Source: Morchella semilibera (lineage: Eukaryota; Ascomycota; Pezizomycetes; Pezizales; Morchellaceae). From it: a stretch of DNA of 64,000 nucleotides. Below, in pieces: positions 45,755-59,062 of the stretch. Position numbers and translations under genes: made by a program. Within the stretch, counting starts at the first letter, position 1. Each line of letters opens with the position of its first letter. The stretch is taken from contig WBVU01000011.1 in NCBI GenBank assembly GCA_009192285.1, positions 1,794,668 through 1,858,667 on the forward strand, in the 5' to 3' direction. The notes beneath the pieces were generated by a model. It was not told the origin of the DNA. It saw only the letters and a program-made list of their open reading frames with translations, and did no database searches.

Positions 45755-46673
45755 TCTTACACGAAGCAAAAGAACAAAGCCAGACCAACGTCTTCCAAGT
45801 TGGGGAGGATGTCACGCTTGTTACGTATTTATACAAGGCATGATTTTACTTCTGCTACTTACATAAATATGTACATGATAGACCTTACTGTCCCGTATTC
45901 TCACGTATAAATCTTAGTGGGTTCAAAGTCCCCGGCGAGTAAAACATAAAATCTGCCTATGCTCAGCGCAATAATTTCTTATTATTGTATCAAAATTAAA
46001 TGTGTGATAGGATGATTCTACCCTATAGCCCCCGCGAGTGACAATATCCAGGGCTAGTGCCCCCCCCTTAACCCCCAATAATATATAAAATACATAACAA
46101 TAAATATGTAGTAAAGAATCCGTAGAACAACAATTTATTCGCAAACCATAAAGACCGGAAAAACTACTAGCAAACCGTAATGAACTCAAAGATCCTCCAT
46201 AGTACCTATGCTCAGACGGCCACACCCCCCACAATGCCTCTGTTGCTCAATGCGACATTCATGCAGTCCACAAGAACGGAGTAGTCGCTCATCCATTTCT
46301 CAAACTTGTTTATCAATGATATACCATCGTATCTAAGCATTCGCCCAATTTTTCCCCCAGTTGTAATGAAGCCGTATACCTCAGTGCTAACGTTATGTTC
46401 AAGGGTTTCTTCGGGCCAAGGCTATTTCAATTGGGGGCTTACATAAGTTCTTCCCACAACGGGATTCGTTAAGCAACGACACAAATTAACGAGCATCAAT
46501 TCAAAGTCACCAACTCCAACCTCATCTCTTTCCCACCATCAACCCTTACTGCTGGTATTCCAATACGTCTGTACAGCGCTCGATCGATATTCTTCCGCAT
46601 CATCGTCACATCGTCTAAAATCCTGCACCACCACCACCTTCTATCTATTCGCCCCCCTTGTTAACCAATATCA
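45755..46673. other. Intergenic
   Basis: 3' flank of the complex I gene and promoter of NOT4. The final 120 bases are CA/CT-rich. No gene is visible. Confidence 0.55.
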
Positions 46674-49600
46674 ATGTCGAGAGTACAACAAGACACCTTC
46701 ATCGACGATACTGAGGAGTTCTGGTACTGCGCTATTCCCCCCACCACCCTCCCCCACCTTCGCTAACTAAAGCGAGATTTATAGCCCTCTATGTGTTGAA
46801 GAGTTAGATATTCAAGATAAGAATTTTAAACCCTGTCCCTGTGGCTATCAAGTAAGGATCCCGAACCCACTCTTTTCTGCTTCTTGGTGATATCAGTACT
46901 CAAGTTCTTTCTATCAGATATGCCAGTTCTGTTTCAATAACATTAGAACGAACTTAAATGGCCTGTGCCCTGCTTGTAGGCGAGCCTACAACGAAAAGAC
47001 GATCGAATATAAGCCCATTCCTAGTGAACAGTAGGTCTATCCTTAGGGCGCTGATGTACTAAAGTCCTGCAGCGCAAATTTTGAATCGGTTACTGATCAA
47101 AGATTTCCTGAAAATTGCAGAGTCAGGGCCGAGAAAGCAAAAAAAGATCGCCAACAGTCGGAGAAACGCAAGTATGAGGCTCAGAAGCGTGAAGCCGAGG
47201 CTCTGAATCGTGAGCGTCTTCGAGGTCTTCGTGTTGTCCAGAAGAACCTCGTTTACGTTACAGGCTTAAACCCACGTATTCGTGAGGAGGATTTACTTCA
47301 GACATTAAGAGGTGCGCAGTATTTTGGCCAATATGGTAAAATAATCAAGATAGTTGTGAACAAAAGGACGACAGCCCAGGACGGGCAAGGGGGAGGTAGC
47401 AATAGCCCTGGCCCACAAGGACCGCCGCAGGGACTTGGGGTTTATGTCACTTTCTCTAGGAAAGAAGATGCACATACCTGTATTGCAGCTGTGGATGGAA
47501 GTCAAAACGGCGACAGGACCTTGAGGTATTATTTGAGCGAACCCTTTTTTTTTTTTAAAAAAAAAAGAAAGAAAAAAAAAATTACGCTAACTTTAGGAAA
47601 GGGCGACTTACGGAACTACGAAATACTGTTCTGCTTACCTCCGTGGCGAGGCTTGCCCCAATAAGAATTGCATGTTTCTCCATGAGCCGGGGGAAGAGGC
47701 CGAATCTTTTGATCGTCAAGGGCTATCTGAATATAATACCCGTATGCATACAGCATCTACTCGGGGACCCGCGCCACAACAACAGCCCCCAGTTGCAGCA
47801 GCAGCACCGCCTCACCCACCGCCCTTACACCAGCATAGCGCTCAAATGACTAGAATAAGCTCACATCAAGGGCGCTCCGACACTCCTGATGGTGGGGAAT
47901 CATCTGCTTTACCATCAACAGCAAACTGGGCCAAGAACCCACCAACACCTGCAGTAAGATCAGCGATTCCTGTTTCTCAGCAGCAGCAAGCTATCTCTGC
48001 TACCGTGTCAAAGGTCTCAACACCTAGTCCAAAGACCGCACCCGCAGCCCCAATGGTACAGAGTCGCAGCCAAGAGAGTGGAAAAAGCGCCACCAGCGGA
48101 GGCAAAGGCTCAACATCAACGACAACTACATCAAGCACTTCCAATACAAATGGGAAATCGCCTAATGTAGTTACAGATGTAGCCTCGGAATCGGTTTCTC
48201 CACCCCCAAAGGCACCCCCGCCCCCTCCTGTGAACAAAGTTGCAACACCTCCGCCGTCAAAACCAGTTGAATCTGAGCCTTCAGCAATGGATGAACATTT
48301 CCAACGGTTCTTCAGGTGCCAAAAGGCTGCTGCTAATCCTAAATTCAAATTTGTATTCTCCACCAAATTTCTCAGCCCCGACGAATACCAAGATATCGAG
48401 AACATTCCGCCAATGTTCGATCGCCATGGTGGAAAACGTAGGAGAGAGATTGCAGAAAAGATGAGAAGCCAGCAGGAACATGGGAACGAAGAGTCAGTAG
48501 AAGAGGTTTCACAACCTCAGCCACCTGTTGGTACTATGTCAGGGGCCCCAGGGCTACCTCTGAGCGTAGCAGGGAGGGGTGCGACTCCATTACAAAGGGA
48601 TGCGCTCGCACTGCTAAAGGAAGCTGCAGTAAACCAGCAGCAACAGCAACAACAGGGACTTGGCGCATTTCAACAACAGGAGAACATCCAGCAACTCCAG
48701 CAACAACAGCAACAACATCAACAGCAACAGCAACATCAGCAACAACAGCAACAACAGCAACAAAATTCTATGAGGGTACATACTCCAGGTGGCCTCCTTC
48801 ATCAGCAACAACAAGCATTCAATCCATTTCAAGCTGGTGCTGCCTCTTTAGGCGGCCCGGGACAACAATCACACTCTGGCTCCATGCATGCGCGCCAATC
48901 CTCCAGGTATACATTCGCCAATGATAATCCAGCCTCGGCGGTAACCTCAGTCAACCCTCGTGGTAATGCTGTCCATATGGCTGAACAAGTCCGTATGATG
49001 CCTCAGCAAGCACAACAACAGCTTCACAATCAACAACTTGCAGCACAGTTCTATGGGGCCACAGGGGGAACTCCAGGTCTTGGTGGGGGAATGCTGGGCG
49101 GGAACGTCCAGCAACCGCCTCCGGGACTGAAGAGTGCTCCCACCCCACCTGCACCGGGAATGGGAATACCTATGGGAGCTTTACATGGTCTTGGTGGGCA
49201 ATTTAGCGGGTTGGGTGGTCATCATGGAAAAAATGAGAACTCGGAGGTATTATTAAGAGAGTTTATGAGGGGAAGTGGTGCCGGTGGACTTGCCAATGCC
49301 GGAGGTGGACTAGGAAGATCCGGAGATGGAAAACGTATGCTTTCTGCTTCACTGCAGGGTGGGGGAAGGTATACTGACTCGCCAAATACAGTCGATCTTG
49401 TTGATCCTAGTATCCTTCAAGCCAGGGTCGCCCAACCTCAACAGCAGCAACACCAGTTACACCACCAAGGGCTTCAAGCTGGAAACACTCAGGGGCAACA
49501 AGGTGCGTACAATCAGAGCATGTACTATGGCAATGTCGGCAGGTGGTAGGTAGTGGAATTATCGGGTTCTGCGCAGGTCTTCTTTCGATATGCTATGGAT

Positions 49601-51625
49601 GCTCGCGGCAATAGGCGGTAGGCAGGGATACCATTACTCATGTCCTGGTTCTATTTTGTGTTCTCTTTCATTCGAGGCGTTCGTATTTGGGAGATAGGTT
49701 TCTCTTTTCTTTTCCTCCAATTATTTTGGTTGTGCTATTGATTTTGTGCAACTGCTTCTGTAGGGTTTTTCTTTTCTTTTCTTATTTTCAGTCCCTTGCT
49801 ATCTCTTACTATTTCAAGAATTTCTTTTGGACCCGGGGTTTGGATATAGGTTAGGAGGAGACAAAACCCATCTGATCTGCGGGTGGGGGTTAAGCCTGAT
49901 GGGCTGGAAAAGGCGTTTGAAAAGTCTCCCGTAGGCCTGCACTCTTCGAAGGCCGCTACTTCTACTGCATGTATGTCTATACCTTGCCTTTGATGTTCTG
50001 CGATTACATTGTTGGCTCTTCTCATGTATTTCGTTTTTAGTATTTATCTTTTTCTTTTTGCAGTTAGAAAAATCCGAGAATCATGCAGTGTAGAATAGTC
50101 CTTGCCTGCCCGCCTCCTGTCTATGGTTAAAGTTATGCTAGGAAGATGATTACAGTTGAAGATGAAGACCCGCACAGAACCCGCCCACAATACCTGATCA
50201 CCTATTGACTTTCCATCTTCGGATTTTAAACATAAATACTAAAATATTTGTACTGTAGGTTTCGGTCTCAATATTAGTACTGGTTTCTTCTCTCAGAATC
50301 AGTCCCAAGCACCAACACGGAACTTAACTCCTGGAATTATCGACGAGGAAGATTTTCCAGCCTTAGCACCCCCCAAAACAGCAGCAATAACGAAGCCAGC
50401 TGTCCCTGTAGCAATACCTACCATATCCATACCATCGAAAAAAATACCCACGAGTAAGCAGGCAACAAGCCTTGTCTCAAAAACCCCCACTTTGCCTTCT
50501 ACATGGAAGGTAAGAACAGATGAAGAGACGACGATGTCGGGATCATCTAGTAAAAAAGGACTAGAGTTACCCAAGGTCGATACATCTCTAGCTATCACCG
50601 ATATTGTGAAAGACGAAACAATACCAAACCCGGCTGCGGCCCCTCGCATGATCAGAATCCTCCCGACACAGGCACAAACTGGATTTAGGGGCGCGAACTC
50701 AGAGGGCGCAGTATCAGAAACGGCTTCAGTATCTGGAATGTCAAGTAGACCTGTCTCCCCCCCACTACAAAGTCAGCAACAACCCCAGAAAAAAAGCAAA
50801 AGTGCACTTAAAAGAGAACGCCGCAAGGACGCTGAAGAGAAGGAACGCGAGCTGCAACAAGAAAGATTGAAAAAAGTGGAGGAGGTCCATGCCCCTATCA
50901 TTGGAAGAATGAAGAAGAAGGATAAGAAGCGTGCTGATGGAAGTATTGAGAGTCCTTCAAGCCCTCATCTCTCGGAGAAGATCGATCCACCTCAGATATC
51001 CGTACCTGAGAAGCGTGATACGCCTATCAACTCTATATCTGGAGTAGCCGCATCACCAACACAGACAGAAAAGCCTCCTGCATCTAATAAGACTGTGGCT
51101 CAACTTCTTCAAGAGATCAACGGTATTCACTTCGCCGCTCTCGAAATGTTTAAACCAATAGTAGGAATCAGGTATGAGCTCCACATAACGGCGGACGAAC
51201 TCGCTCAGATCAAAGTTCGAGATGATACCATTACCAAGCCCGAACCTCAGGGGCAACAGTTGCAGCATTCCGGAACAACGGGGATAAATCTCCGTGGCGG
51301 TGGCACAATCACGATGCACCAACTTGTTACCCCCGGTGGTAATGTCCTCACAGGCCTCACACAACAGCAAGAGGAGAACTTCTTGAAACTGGAGGAAAGC
51401 CGAAAGCGTGAGAAGGCATGGGAGAGATACCCCACAACCATGAAAGAGTGGAAGTGGATACCAAAAAACACATCACTATTGGAGGAAAATGGGGAAGACG
51501 AGGGCAAGGTAAACCTGGAAGAGTTGAAGGAAAAGGTCATAGCAGCAAGGAAGGAAACTGAGGCTTTTGAGAAGAAACTTGAGAAGCTACTGAAAAGAAA
51601 CAAGAAACTTGTTGGGTTGGCTTAA
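46674..51625 (+). CDS. NOT4: CCR4-NOT E3 ubiquitin ligase NOT4 (Mot2/CNOT4)
   Basis: Exons 46674-46723, 46785-46851, 46918-47030, 47121-47525, 47602-49502 and 50259-51625 encode about 1,300 residues. The N-terminus is a C4C4 RING (CPLCVEEL, CPCGYQICQFC, LCPACRRAY, about 17-65). An RRM follows (RVVQKNLVYVTGLNPRIREE to GVYVTF), then a CCCH finger at Cys221 to His239 (YCSAYLRGEACPNKNCMFLH). Next comes a long Gln/Pro/Gly-rich span with several Q tracts. The sixth exon starts GFGLNISTGFFSQNQSQ and ends in an acidic/basic coiled region. If the donor at 49503 is not used, the frame stops at 49547-49549, giving an 860-residue form. NOT4 ubiquitinates ribosomal and nascent-chain targets and links translation quality control to mRNA decay. 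The acceptor of exon 5 (GGAAAG) was chosen to restore RATYGTTKYC. Confidence 0.92.
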
Positions 51626-54600
51626 TCTGCATAGTGTAAACGATAGATTGAAGCCACTTCTTGTATTGAGACCAGTATTGTTTCTTAGTATTGAGTAAAG
51701 AATTTTGAGACTGTTCTCGGGTGTTTGAAATTCAAGGGTCAGATCCAACACCTACGGCCGCTATAGCATGTGAGATGCCCAAGTATGTGCTTTGTGTGGA
51801 CTAAAGTAATTAATGGCTACTCACAAGTAAATTGGGATTGTAGTGGTAGTGAAGTTCGGGATAATCTGGTATATAATCTATGGCGATTCGATTGACCACA
51901 ATGTATGTACTAGATACTACATGTACATGTAGGTTTTATTTAATACATGTAGCCTAAACTTGACCCTAAAAACAACAAAGGGGTGGCGCCAAGCTTCACA
52001 TCTATACCAAATCGAAATATAGCCCATGTATTGATTTTGGTGGTGCTTGTCACACTAAAGTAGATTATCATGGTTTGGGGGTCCTACACATAAGGTACAT
52101 ACATGAGGGTTATAATTCGCGGTATGCATTTTAGTACCCGAAAAACATAAGCCCTCGCGCAATTCCTATTTCCACGGCCAGTATGAAGCCCCCACCGGTG
52201 AATTGATTAGAGCTGCATTTTGAGCACTAAAATTAATAACTGCCGAGCATTAAATTTGTTCGTAGATCTATGACATACCTTACATGTAATTTATATACGT
52301 GCATAGAAGATTATGTACATGTATGTAGTATGTAGAAAACCCAGATTAGCGGGTTAATGTCAAAGCACTGTACTTGAGGTACGCACGTAATACATGCACG
52401 TTATTCTTAATGTGCCACTCCAAGTTCTGGAGTACATGTATATATTGTATCTATAATAGGCCTCTGCATCTTCATGCTTTGTAGTTGGATCTGTCAAAAC
52501 CACCCATATTACATGTAGTACTGGTAAGTCTGTAGACACCTACTGCTGTCTACAGACACACCCGTAGTACGCTCCTCTCGGGATATCAAGTTTGGGCCCA
52601 ATAAGGACCTGGCTGTCTTGGCGTCTGTAGAAATTTGCAGATGACGCAGAGCGGCATACTGATAAACGCTGCAGATCAAAACGTGCATATAATGGATATG
52701 AGTACATGTATGTGCTTTGAGCAATTCAAACTTACTGTATGAGTATATACATGTATTCACCAATGTGTATCTCGTAACAACCGCCTCTCAAGCATTTTTT
52801 TTTTCTATAAACACACAGTACGTGTACCTACATAACGTGCCTACATACTTACATGAGTACATGTACTATACTGTAGGTTACTGGTGACAGGAGGGTGTAG
52901 GGTTATTGTCGGGGTCTTCTTATCACTGGGTTGACACTACATAATATCAACTTTTTGAAGGGTTGTTTCCCGTGCCTTATCGTAGAATGTAACTGACACG
53001 AGGTTGCGCCGTATGCAGAGCCCGGGGCTCATGTGGATAATAATAATGCCTGATTTGTGTGTGCTTTGAATGGTCGGACACCGATTATGTTTTGATTCTC
53101 TGGATATTTTATCTGTACTTCTTATTCTTCATCGGTAGAGAGAGTACTAGTACATGTATGTTACCTACAGTAATACACCACCCAAAAATGTAGATGTTGT
53201 AGGTAGACATACACACACCCTTAAGAGTTCCAATACGTCGGACCAGTGACGAATTACGTCTCAACCTCAATGGTCCTCCTGAGTCACGCGAGATTGTTTT
53301 GATTGCGTCTGCAACCTGCACCTGGTCGCATACCAGCAGGTTCCTTTTTTCTTCCCTTACCACACGTACACACCATCTCTCATTTGTTTTATGAAAAACC
53401 TGTAGAGTGAGTTTTGAAGTGGTGTTTGAACTAATCCACCGTAAGAGGTACATGTATTTACATGTAGGTATGTACCTTATGTACGCGACAAATTTAGCGT
53501 ACTATACATGTACTTACATATATGCATGCATGTAGGTTACTTGGGAAGTGTGGTTGTTACACACACCTATTGTTCGATTGGTCCTTTGAGTCAAAGCCAA
53601 GGTCCAAAGCCATACATAACTATCAACCAAACACCAGAGAATCAAAACTGAGGACGACGTGTGATTAGTAGCTGTCATCGTATCGAGAACTTCGGCAAGG
53701 GGGTTTGCCAGGCTTGCAGGTGGCATATCCATTATCTTTTTGTTACAGCAGGTACAAGTGTCTTCCACCCATCCACCCATCCATCTCTCCATCTTCTTCC
53801 TATCCTTCAACAACACCACCATTTTACGGGTACATACGGGGGGGCAACAGGTAACCGGCGCTGAATCTCCTGTCCTAATACCTTTGTGCAGAACCAGCGC
53901 CGTATTAGATCAAAGGCTCCGTATTTGGGACGACCAAAAGAACCACGAAACCAGTGCTAGACTTGTAAGTGCGTATTCCTTCGACAGTTGACCTTCCGTA
54001 TTCAACTGCCTGTATCTTCTTGGCTTGCTGTACTATGCTTTTCTACCTACCTACATGTACTCAGTTTGCTCTATTTTGTATTTCACCAAATTTCCTGCAA
54101 CACATCTTCCCCTCGATCTAGTACTTCCCCACCGTCTTATACTACCCGGCTGTTCATTATCATTTGCGCCTGTTCCTTATCACCCCTAGGTATTCACAGC
54201 CTATACTCTGCTAGAAGGTTGCCCTGCCCTGTCCGTGCCTTCAGCTAAGCAGCATTTAGTTATCCAATCCCCCCCCCACATATACATACATACATATATA
54301 CAGTACTCTCCCGCGCCCCTTCACATCCCTCCGCCGCCTTCAAGATTATACCAATTTCGATTTGATTTGTCTTTTTACTGGCGCTGGCTCGCCTTCACCG
54401 ATAATTTGTTTATCGCCTATCAACTTTGCTGAGTATTGTAGCCACATCATCACCCGGACCCCTTGCCCGCTAGCTAGCCACCAAGCATCAAGCGATACAC
54501 TCTAGCTCTACCGTTATCGAAGCTCACCTTCTCCGGAATTTCCTCAATCACACCAAAGACTGCGAAAAGACTAAGGAGGGTAAAGAGAAGCAAAAAGGAT

Positions 54601-54634
54601 CTAAAAACTTGAGGAATTACAGTGGATTAAATAA
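51626..54634. other. Three-kilobase intergenic region rich in ACATGTA
   Basis: No gene is supported. The palindromic heptamer ACATGTA and close forms occur about every 100-200 bases here (for example near 51920, 52318, 52435, 52705, 52858, 53152, 53452). The last 700 bases are pyrimidine-rich and probably form the promoter and leader of ATG13. Confidence 0.6.
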
Positions 54635-54690
54635 ATGTGATGGCTGTCGCAGATCAGTATTTTATAGACAACCTTGACATCTTTGCCTAG
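54635..54690 (+). promoter_or_regulatory. Possible upstream start-stop and uORF in the ATG13 leader
   Basis: ATGTGATGG at 54635 makes a start codon followed at once by a stop. An overlapping ATG at 54640 opens a 16-codon uORF (MAVADQYFIDNLDIFA) that closes at 54690, 99 nt before the ATG13 start. If these bases lie in the mature leader they would lower ATG13 translation. A leader intron could remove them. Confidence 0.4.
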
Positions 54691-54789
54691 CAGCATCACC
54701 CCCACACTCATAAATACACATACGAAAGCTTTCATCCTATCTCCTACCGAGTTATTCCCAACGATCGATTACATAACGATCTTCTCGAC

Positions 54790-57700
54790 ATGTACGGACA
54801 CGAATCACCTTGGAGCACACCTCCTCGACGGAGAACAACTGCTGCAGGAGCAACAACCAACGACGACCCTGATTCATCGTCAACAAGGCGGATCTCTGCA
54901 GGGTTTACTTATGCTGGAATGGATGGTTCTGGTTCAACTTCTTCTGGGGGGTTCACAAATATCGCTTCTGGGGGTTTCACAAATATCGCTTCTGGGGGAG
55001 TTGCAGGGACGGGAGGACATACACGTTCGGGATCGCATGGTGGCTACTCGTCGAATGTGCCAGGGGGAAGTGGTGGCGGGGCGCCCCCCGAGAGGACAAG
55101 TAGAGATAAAGCAAATCAGATAGTGCAGGCATATTTTGGAAAGGCTGCAATGGTAATTCTACACGCAAGGGTGGTCTTACCCCCGACATTCTCACCAAAA
55201 AGTGGAATAAAGAAGGTCAACAGATGGGTATGGCAAAGATTTCATTCATTTCATACTTTTGGATCAGATATATACAACGAAGAGGGAATACCCACTGATA
55301 CTTTTGCGCGGTGCAGTTCAATATCGAGCTCGATGAGACAGACGCATTCCGGGAAACCCTTGAGCTATGGCGTAAGGGGGATTGTTTTGAACCAAAACCT
55401 CCTCCAATGATAATAGAAACGTACCTAGACGCAACAGATCTAACGGCAAACCAATCATTAGTAATTCTAGACGGCGAGGGGAAAAGATGGAACGTAAATG
55501 AGGCCCTTGATACAGCTGCAGCTGTGGCCGGGGTAAACAATACAGAATCGAGGAAGGGTGGGCGTGGTGGTGGATCACATCACGAAGTGATTCTGGAGCG
55601 ATGGAGGGTAGATTTGAGGTACGCCCTAATTTTGTTCAAGTTTATGGCTTCTAAAGACACAACTTCCTCGTTTATACCCTTTCTACATGGAATTTGCGGT
55701 GTGGGCGTCGTTTGGGAGTCTCAAGCACCATGACTAACACTGTAACTAGCCCTCCATATGACATTGCCCTTGCGCCAGAGCTTCCAGTAGTGTATAAAAA
55801 GGGCATCATACTCTTCCGTGCATTGTACACTTATGCAGGGCTTATGCCGACCTGGAAGTTTCGACGGCGGTTGTCGAAGGTTAAACTCAATACTAGCACG
55901 TTGAAAGTCAACTGCAGAATAATCAATGGCAGTGATTATACCCGAGCTCCCAAAGAATGGGATCTACTACAAGTACCATTATATGATGGCGATAAAGAAG
56001 TAACAGATACATACTCTTTCCCAAGGGTCGAAAGCCCGGCGGGATGCTTTGATATATCCGTGGAATTTAGAAATAATTGCGAGTTTAGGGTTGATGATTC
56101 TGAAGCCCTACTGAGCTCGCATTTTATAAATCTTGATGAACACTATTTTCGACCGTCGTTAACACAAAAGGCCCCTTCCGAGCAACCTCTTGGTTATGCT
56201 TCTGCTGGGAAAGAGATGAACTCTCTACCTTCGGCTAATACTCACTCATTAACAAGACCAGACTACAACCAAACTTACGGAAGCCTATCCTCATTTCATC
56301 ACCAGGGAACAGTTCCTTCGGGGGCTAGTCCGATATCCGCCTTGAGAACTGCTGCGGAGCTGGCTGATAGAGCTTCATTAAATAGCTCACCTATTGAACG
56401 GCCACCTACTGGACTGAGGTCAATACAGTGTTCAAAGTCATCACTTAGAAGCTTCGAGGGTGTGCAGCGCCGACCTTCAGTATCTTTTATGCAGCCATTC
56501 AAGTCTCCTTCTTTGTCAGCTTCGCCTGCAAATTCGGATCAGGTGGCATCATCACCACGTATGTCCGTAAGTCGAATTATGACTCCAGTAGCTCCTAGCC
56601 ATCGACAGCGGCCTAGTCTGGGAACAATGTCACCAACATTTAGAAACTCTCCCGGACTCCCGGACGGGGCATCTAACCAAACCCCCATGCCTATATCCTC
56701 CTTTTCTGGATCGTCCCCGCTCGCGCAAGGGCAACCTATTACGCGAATTGCAAGTAGTTTCGGCCAGCGTCGACCCAGGATTATTTCTGGAGCGAGTCGG
56801 ACTGATGATGACAATACAAGCAGTGGGAAAGCTAGCTATAGTTCTTCGGCTGCACCTGGATCAGGACTTTATTTGGAGGCCGGTGCCAACTCGACAATGG
56901 ATGAGGACCTTCAAATAAGAGATTTTATGTCGATGCTATTAGACGGCCAACGACAGACCCTCAAGAGCTTTCAGCCTAGTGGAATTGCCGGCGAAGGTTC
57001 GAGTAAACGTGCAGGAAATGCTTTATCAAAGTTTCAGAAAATGAGAGACTCACAGAGTGCTCTGGCAGAGTCAATGTCTTCGTCGTTGTTGCTGCAGCCC
57101 TCATTAAATTCACCCGCGACATCCAGCAGGCACTTGACTAATGCCCCAGTAATGGTGCCATCGACAACACTCTCGTCATCTTCATCGCTTGGGAAGCCAG
57201 TATCCCCCCACACACCACATGCACCACACACACCAGCAATTCCTTCCCGACTCAGTCTTACTGCACGGTATGACCAACACCGGCATCGCTCTCCGCTCCC
57301 GCTTCGTGGGGGGCAGAAAAATAATAGGGATATTGTTGTTGGCGAAATGAGACAGGAAATAGACCAAGAGATAACTACTGCCTCTAAAACGTCGCCGCTG
57401 GACATTCCTAACTCACCCCGCCCCTTCCCGCGCAGATCAAACTCAATGTCTCAACCGCCTGAGGATGGCGGTGCTTCTCTCGACTTCGACCCGACTGTCG
57501 CATATGGTCCAAATCAACGTCAAAGTGCCAGTTTAGGGAGCGTAAATATGGTTCCGTTAAGTCTAAGCCGTCTCCTAGACTTACAAAACGCATCAGAAAC
57601 AGCTATTTCTGGTAGGGAAGGCTCCGGGGAACTTTGTGATAATGGCGGTGATGATATTTTGGCATTTGGGCCACCTGGGACCCCTTCTATAGATTCTGTT

Positions 57701-58108
57701 GAAGGGGAAAGATCTCGATTCCAACAGAGGTACGCAGGAGGAGGAGGAGGGGGGGGAGGAGGCACACCTTCTGGTCCTGGATCCTCTGGCCCAACTTCGC
57801 GGGGCCGGTTAAGCCGAGGACAACCATCAACTGGTTCTTCATCCAGCCTGATAAGCGAACGTATAAATAACGGGGCACCTGCTAATCGGATGAATGGGCC
57901 ATCTATCGAAAGAAGAACGCCAAGCTATAATCAGGACGATGAACTGCTTTTTGACATGAGCGACATGACTGGCACCCATCAGTCAACAAGAAGAAGTTTA
58001 GAGCAGGGGAACGGTGGTAGAGATGTACCCGCAAGCTCTCCTGGCAGACGCGGAAGTCGCGGTGGCCTTGGGGGTAATGGAGGAATGGGTAGAGGTGATT
58101 GGAGTTGA
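54790..58108 (+). CDS. ATG13: Autophagy-related protein 13 (ATG13)
   Basis: Exons 54790-55227, 55317-55618 and 55750-58108 encode 1,032 residues. A Gly/Ser-rich head of about 105 residues, including a direct 24-bp duplication (GGFTNIAS twice), precedes the HORMA domain (about 110-350). The domain shows QIVQAYFGKAAMVILHARV, FNIELDETDAFRETLELWR, MIIETYLDATDL, VILERWRVDL, LPVVYKKGIILFRALYTYAG and LNTSTLKVNCRI. The C-terminal two thirds are disordered and Ser/Pro-rich, the usual location of TORC1 phosphosites and the Atg1- and Atg17-binding segments. Atg13 assembles the Atg1 kinase complex that starts autophagosome formation when TORC1 is off. A run of seven Gly near residue 910 and a Gly/Arg-rich end are variable features. 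Introns are 89 and 131 nt. Confidence 0.95.
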
Positions 58109-58175
58109 TTTTCTTGGGAGCTCTGAGGTTATTTTGTGAGCTATTTGAGCAGTGGTAGGAAGCTCACATTATTTG

Positions 58176-58358
58176 CGTTACTCTCTCTCCTTCTCCCCCT
58201 CCCTCTCTCCTCCTCCCCCTCCCCCTCTCCTTCTCCCCCTCCCCCTCTCCTTCTCCCCCTCCCCCTCTCCTTCTCCCCCTCTCCTTCTCCCCCCCATCTC
58301 CTTCTCCCTCTCTTCTCCCCTCCCCTCCCTCTCTCCTTTTTTTTTTTTTTTTTTTTTT
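58176..58358 (+). repeat. CT-rich minisatellite and T tract after ATG13
   Basis: Tandem copies of a unit close to CTCCTTCTCCCCCTCCCC extend over about 160 bp, starting 67 bp after the ATG13 stop, followed by a run of about 22 T. The coding strand has almost no purines, so the ATG13 transcript trailer would be a long polypyrimidine stretch. Confidence 0.85.
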
Positions 58359-58359
58359 G

Positions 58360-59060
58360 TTTTTTTTTTATTTAAATTAGTGTTCACTTTCTTTTTATAT
58401 TGTCTGTAGCCTTTTGCGTGGCGATCTTCCTTATTGCTTGAGTTTACAGGCCTGGATAGCGATGTGGAGTGGAGGTTTTATTGTTATTTGAAGATCTTGT
58501 TCTTGCCATGTGAAGTTTCTTATGGGTTCTATCTCTATGCCTTCGGTTTTTTTTATGTCGGTGTAATGCTACTAACGTGGCGTTTATAACTAGGCCACTA
58601 ACCAAATTTCCTCTGGTTACATTCTTGCTTATCTCTTCTCATCATCTATTCATCTATTGTCTATAACAATTTTATATTCATATCTAGGATAACGGGGTTT
58701 GGAGTTTTTCATGTGGTTTTCTTGCACCTTATTTTGATCATACCCCTCCAAAGATCTTATTCACCAGCCATTTAATTATGTTTTATACGCAGGGATGCAC
58801 TAGAGCCCGAGCCTTCTTCCTTCTCTCCGGAGTACTCGGTTTTCGGATCCCCCCTTACTTTTTCTTTTTTTTTCTCTTTTTTTTTTTCAAGGCAGAACTG
58901 TATCACGGGTATTATAGACCTATCATGGCATAATTATACTATTTGAGCTGCAATTTATTTGGTTCTGACACTATCGGTTCTTTTATGAGCGAGATAGACG
59001 GTGTAAGAAGGCACAAATTGTTGTTACTGTAAAGTAGATTCAGTAGTACTAGTATGTATG
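58360..59060. other. Intergenic, no gene seen
   Basis: T-rich DNA with no coding signal. It is the beginning of a 5.9-kb gene-free end of the window. Confidence 0.55.
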
Positions 59061-59062
59061 TA

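Noticed and set aside
50492-51625. Separate gene of 377 codons
   Set aside because: The frame is open upstream to an acceptor at 50258 and joins NOT4 in phase; its content resembles the NOT4 C-terminus. It is better treated as the last exon.
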